Part shown: piece after piece, positions 62,964 through 64,000 of the stretch
How the letters are laid out: every line of letters starts with the position of its first letter
How positions within the stretch are numbered: position 1 is the first letter of the stretch
DNA from: Oikopleura dioica
Lineage: Eukaryota > Chordata > Appendicularia > Copelata > Oikopleuridae
Reading direction: 5' to 3'
Assembly: GCA_907165135.1 (NCBI GenBank)
Contig: OU015569.1
Span: 4,774,001 to 4,838,000 of the forward strand
DNA length: 64,000 bases
The notes under the pieces: generated by a model
The model's database searches: none
What the model saw: the letters and a program-made list of their open reading frames with translations, nothing else
Told to the model about the DNA's origin: nothing
Made by a program: the position numbers and the translations under genes

Positions 62964-64000
62964 ATGATGGCGAACGACAAGTGCGGCGCATCCCTCTGCA
63001 CACAGGTAAGTGCAATAATCTTGTCGAAAAGACATCTTGCGGCAGTTCTACAAATATAGCCAATAAACCGATTCGGCGGGCAAATAATATTGAAAGATAA
63101 TACTCAATCTTCAATTCTGACCAAAAATTTAACCTCGGCATCTCATAAATTTCCAGACAAATGGAGTAGAAAGTTCTTTGAAGCCTTCTAAATATAATTT
63201 CCCAAATTTAACACCAATGATTGTCGAGATAAAATACGGTGATTTCCGTCTAAAACTTTGCAGAAAGTGGCATGATAATTTGTTGCTGCAGTCATTAAAA
63301 CACGGGCAACTCGAACTTTTGCTTTATAAATGAACTCATAAATGTATTCGGAAGAGCATATTTCTCGATCATATCGGCCACAGATTTTTGATCCACTTTT
63401 CTGTTTTAGTTTTATTAATTTTTACTGTTTCGTTGATTAAATTTTAACGTTAAAACGCCTCACTAGCACGGTAAGCTACAATAATCCTTTATAAACATTT
63501 TAATCCTTGTTGGATTCTACTTTTTTCTCCGAATCCGTCTCCTCAATATTTTATTTAACTGGAACTTACAGTGTTACAATCGCATTCACATGGACGGGCA
63601 GAGCCATGAAGGATGTAAATGGTTACTCGGACTGAAATACTGCTGTCAGAAGCACTTGCGCAGTTTCATTGGCATTTTCAATAGCAGACAGGATGAATGT
63701 CTACCTTTGGAGACATTGATGAAGAAGACGCCAAATTTCAACCCAGAGGCAAGCTCGAGAATCCCAGATGAAGTTCTCGATGAAAGAATTTCGGAAGTCA
63801 TGGAAAGCTCCCCACATGAAGAGGTAAATGATAATGCTTTAAAATTGAAATCATTTCTTTTTTGTTCAGACTTGTTTCGAAACTTCGGTAAGATCAAGCT
63901 GGTATTCGGACAATTTGATTCGCTTCTTATGGCTCTCCTTTATTGTTGTCTCCTGCTTGACCCTATTCATCTCCTACGTTATCTTCAAGTATGCTGGAAG
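62964..64000 (+). CDS. Cys-rich membrane protein, 5' part only
   Basis: Exon 1 62964-63005 (MMANDKCGASLCTQ), a 566-bp GT-AG intron (long for this locus), exon 2 63572-63823, a 46-bp intron, exon 3 from 63870 running off the window. The N-terminus has paired Cys residues (KCGASLC, KYCCQKH); then an acidic stretch; then CFETSVRSSWYSDNLIRF leading into a transmembrane helix (LWLSFIVVSCLTLFISYVIF). A Phe-x-x-x-Ser segment before an LW-starting first helix is reminiscent of DEG/ENaC channel subunits, but with only one helix in view this is weak. Confidence 0.5.

Overview
The window looks like nuclear DNA of a small-genome metazoan. Genes are tightly packed, most introns are 35-60 bp, and several well-supported reading frames only join if GA-AG introns are accepted. 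Such non-canonical introns are a known trait of the larvacean Oikopleura dioica, so that genus is my best guess (inference, about 0.6). Recognisable host genes include an ataxin-1-type AXH-domain gene and a secreted Hint (hedgehog/intein) domain protein, both consistent with an animal.

Host left flank (1-13025): a coiled-coil protein with four PQSTKI motifs (partial, minus strand); two neighbouring Pro-rich proteins with two C-terminal membrane segments, at least one CD225/dispanin-like; a decayed tandem array of small exons; an RD/K-rich nuclear protein; the AXH gene; the Hint gene; and the 3' part of a very small gene.

Centre (13026-60891): a complete Polinton/Maverick-type element, i.e. 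an integrated adintovirus-like dsDNA virus. It is delimited by ~317-bp terminal inverted repeats starting AGTAGTAATATACC and by a perfect 6-bp target duplication (ACCATC) at 13020-13025 and 60892-60897. It carries the diagnostic set: retroviral-type DDE integrase, FtsK/HerA-type packaging ATPase, a probable major capsid protein and a very large protein-primed-type PolB with exonuclease and polymerase motifs, plus roughly 18 unrecognised genes, many spliced with host-sized introns. A gene near the left end has an LxCxE-like motif followed by a CxxC...CxxC zinc site, the layout of the Rb-binding 'Oncoid' genes described in adintoviruses. No adenain-like protease was recognised.

The core of the element (22633-38942) is repeated head-to-tail at 38952-55261 with only about ten differences in 16.3 kb. 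The left arm (13026-22632) and right arm (55262-60891) are single copy. Without the second core the element would be about 31.5 kb. Most differences are one-base homopolymer changes, and each copy is broken in different genes, so either a very recent real duplication or an assembly/sequencing effect is possible.

The insertion splits a tiny minus-strand host gene whose first coding exons lie at 60898-60987 and whose last exon lies at 12868-12960; the target duplication sits exactly at the 5' splice site. Host right flank (60892-64000): the first exons of that gene, a 645-bp palindromic transposon-like element, and the 5' part of a plus-strand gene for a Cys-rich single-pass or multi-pass membrane protein running off the window.
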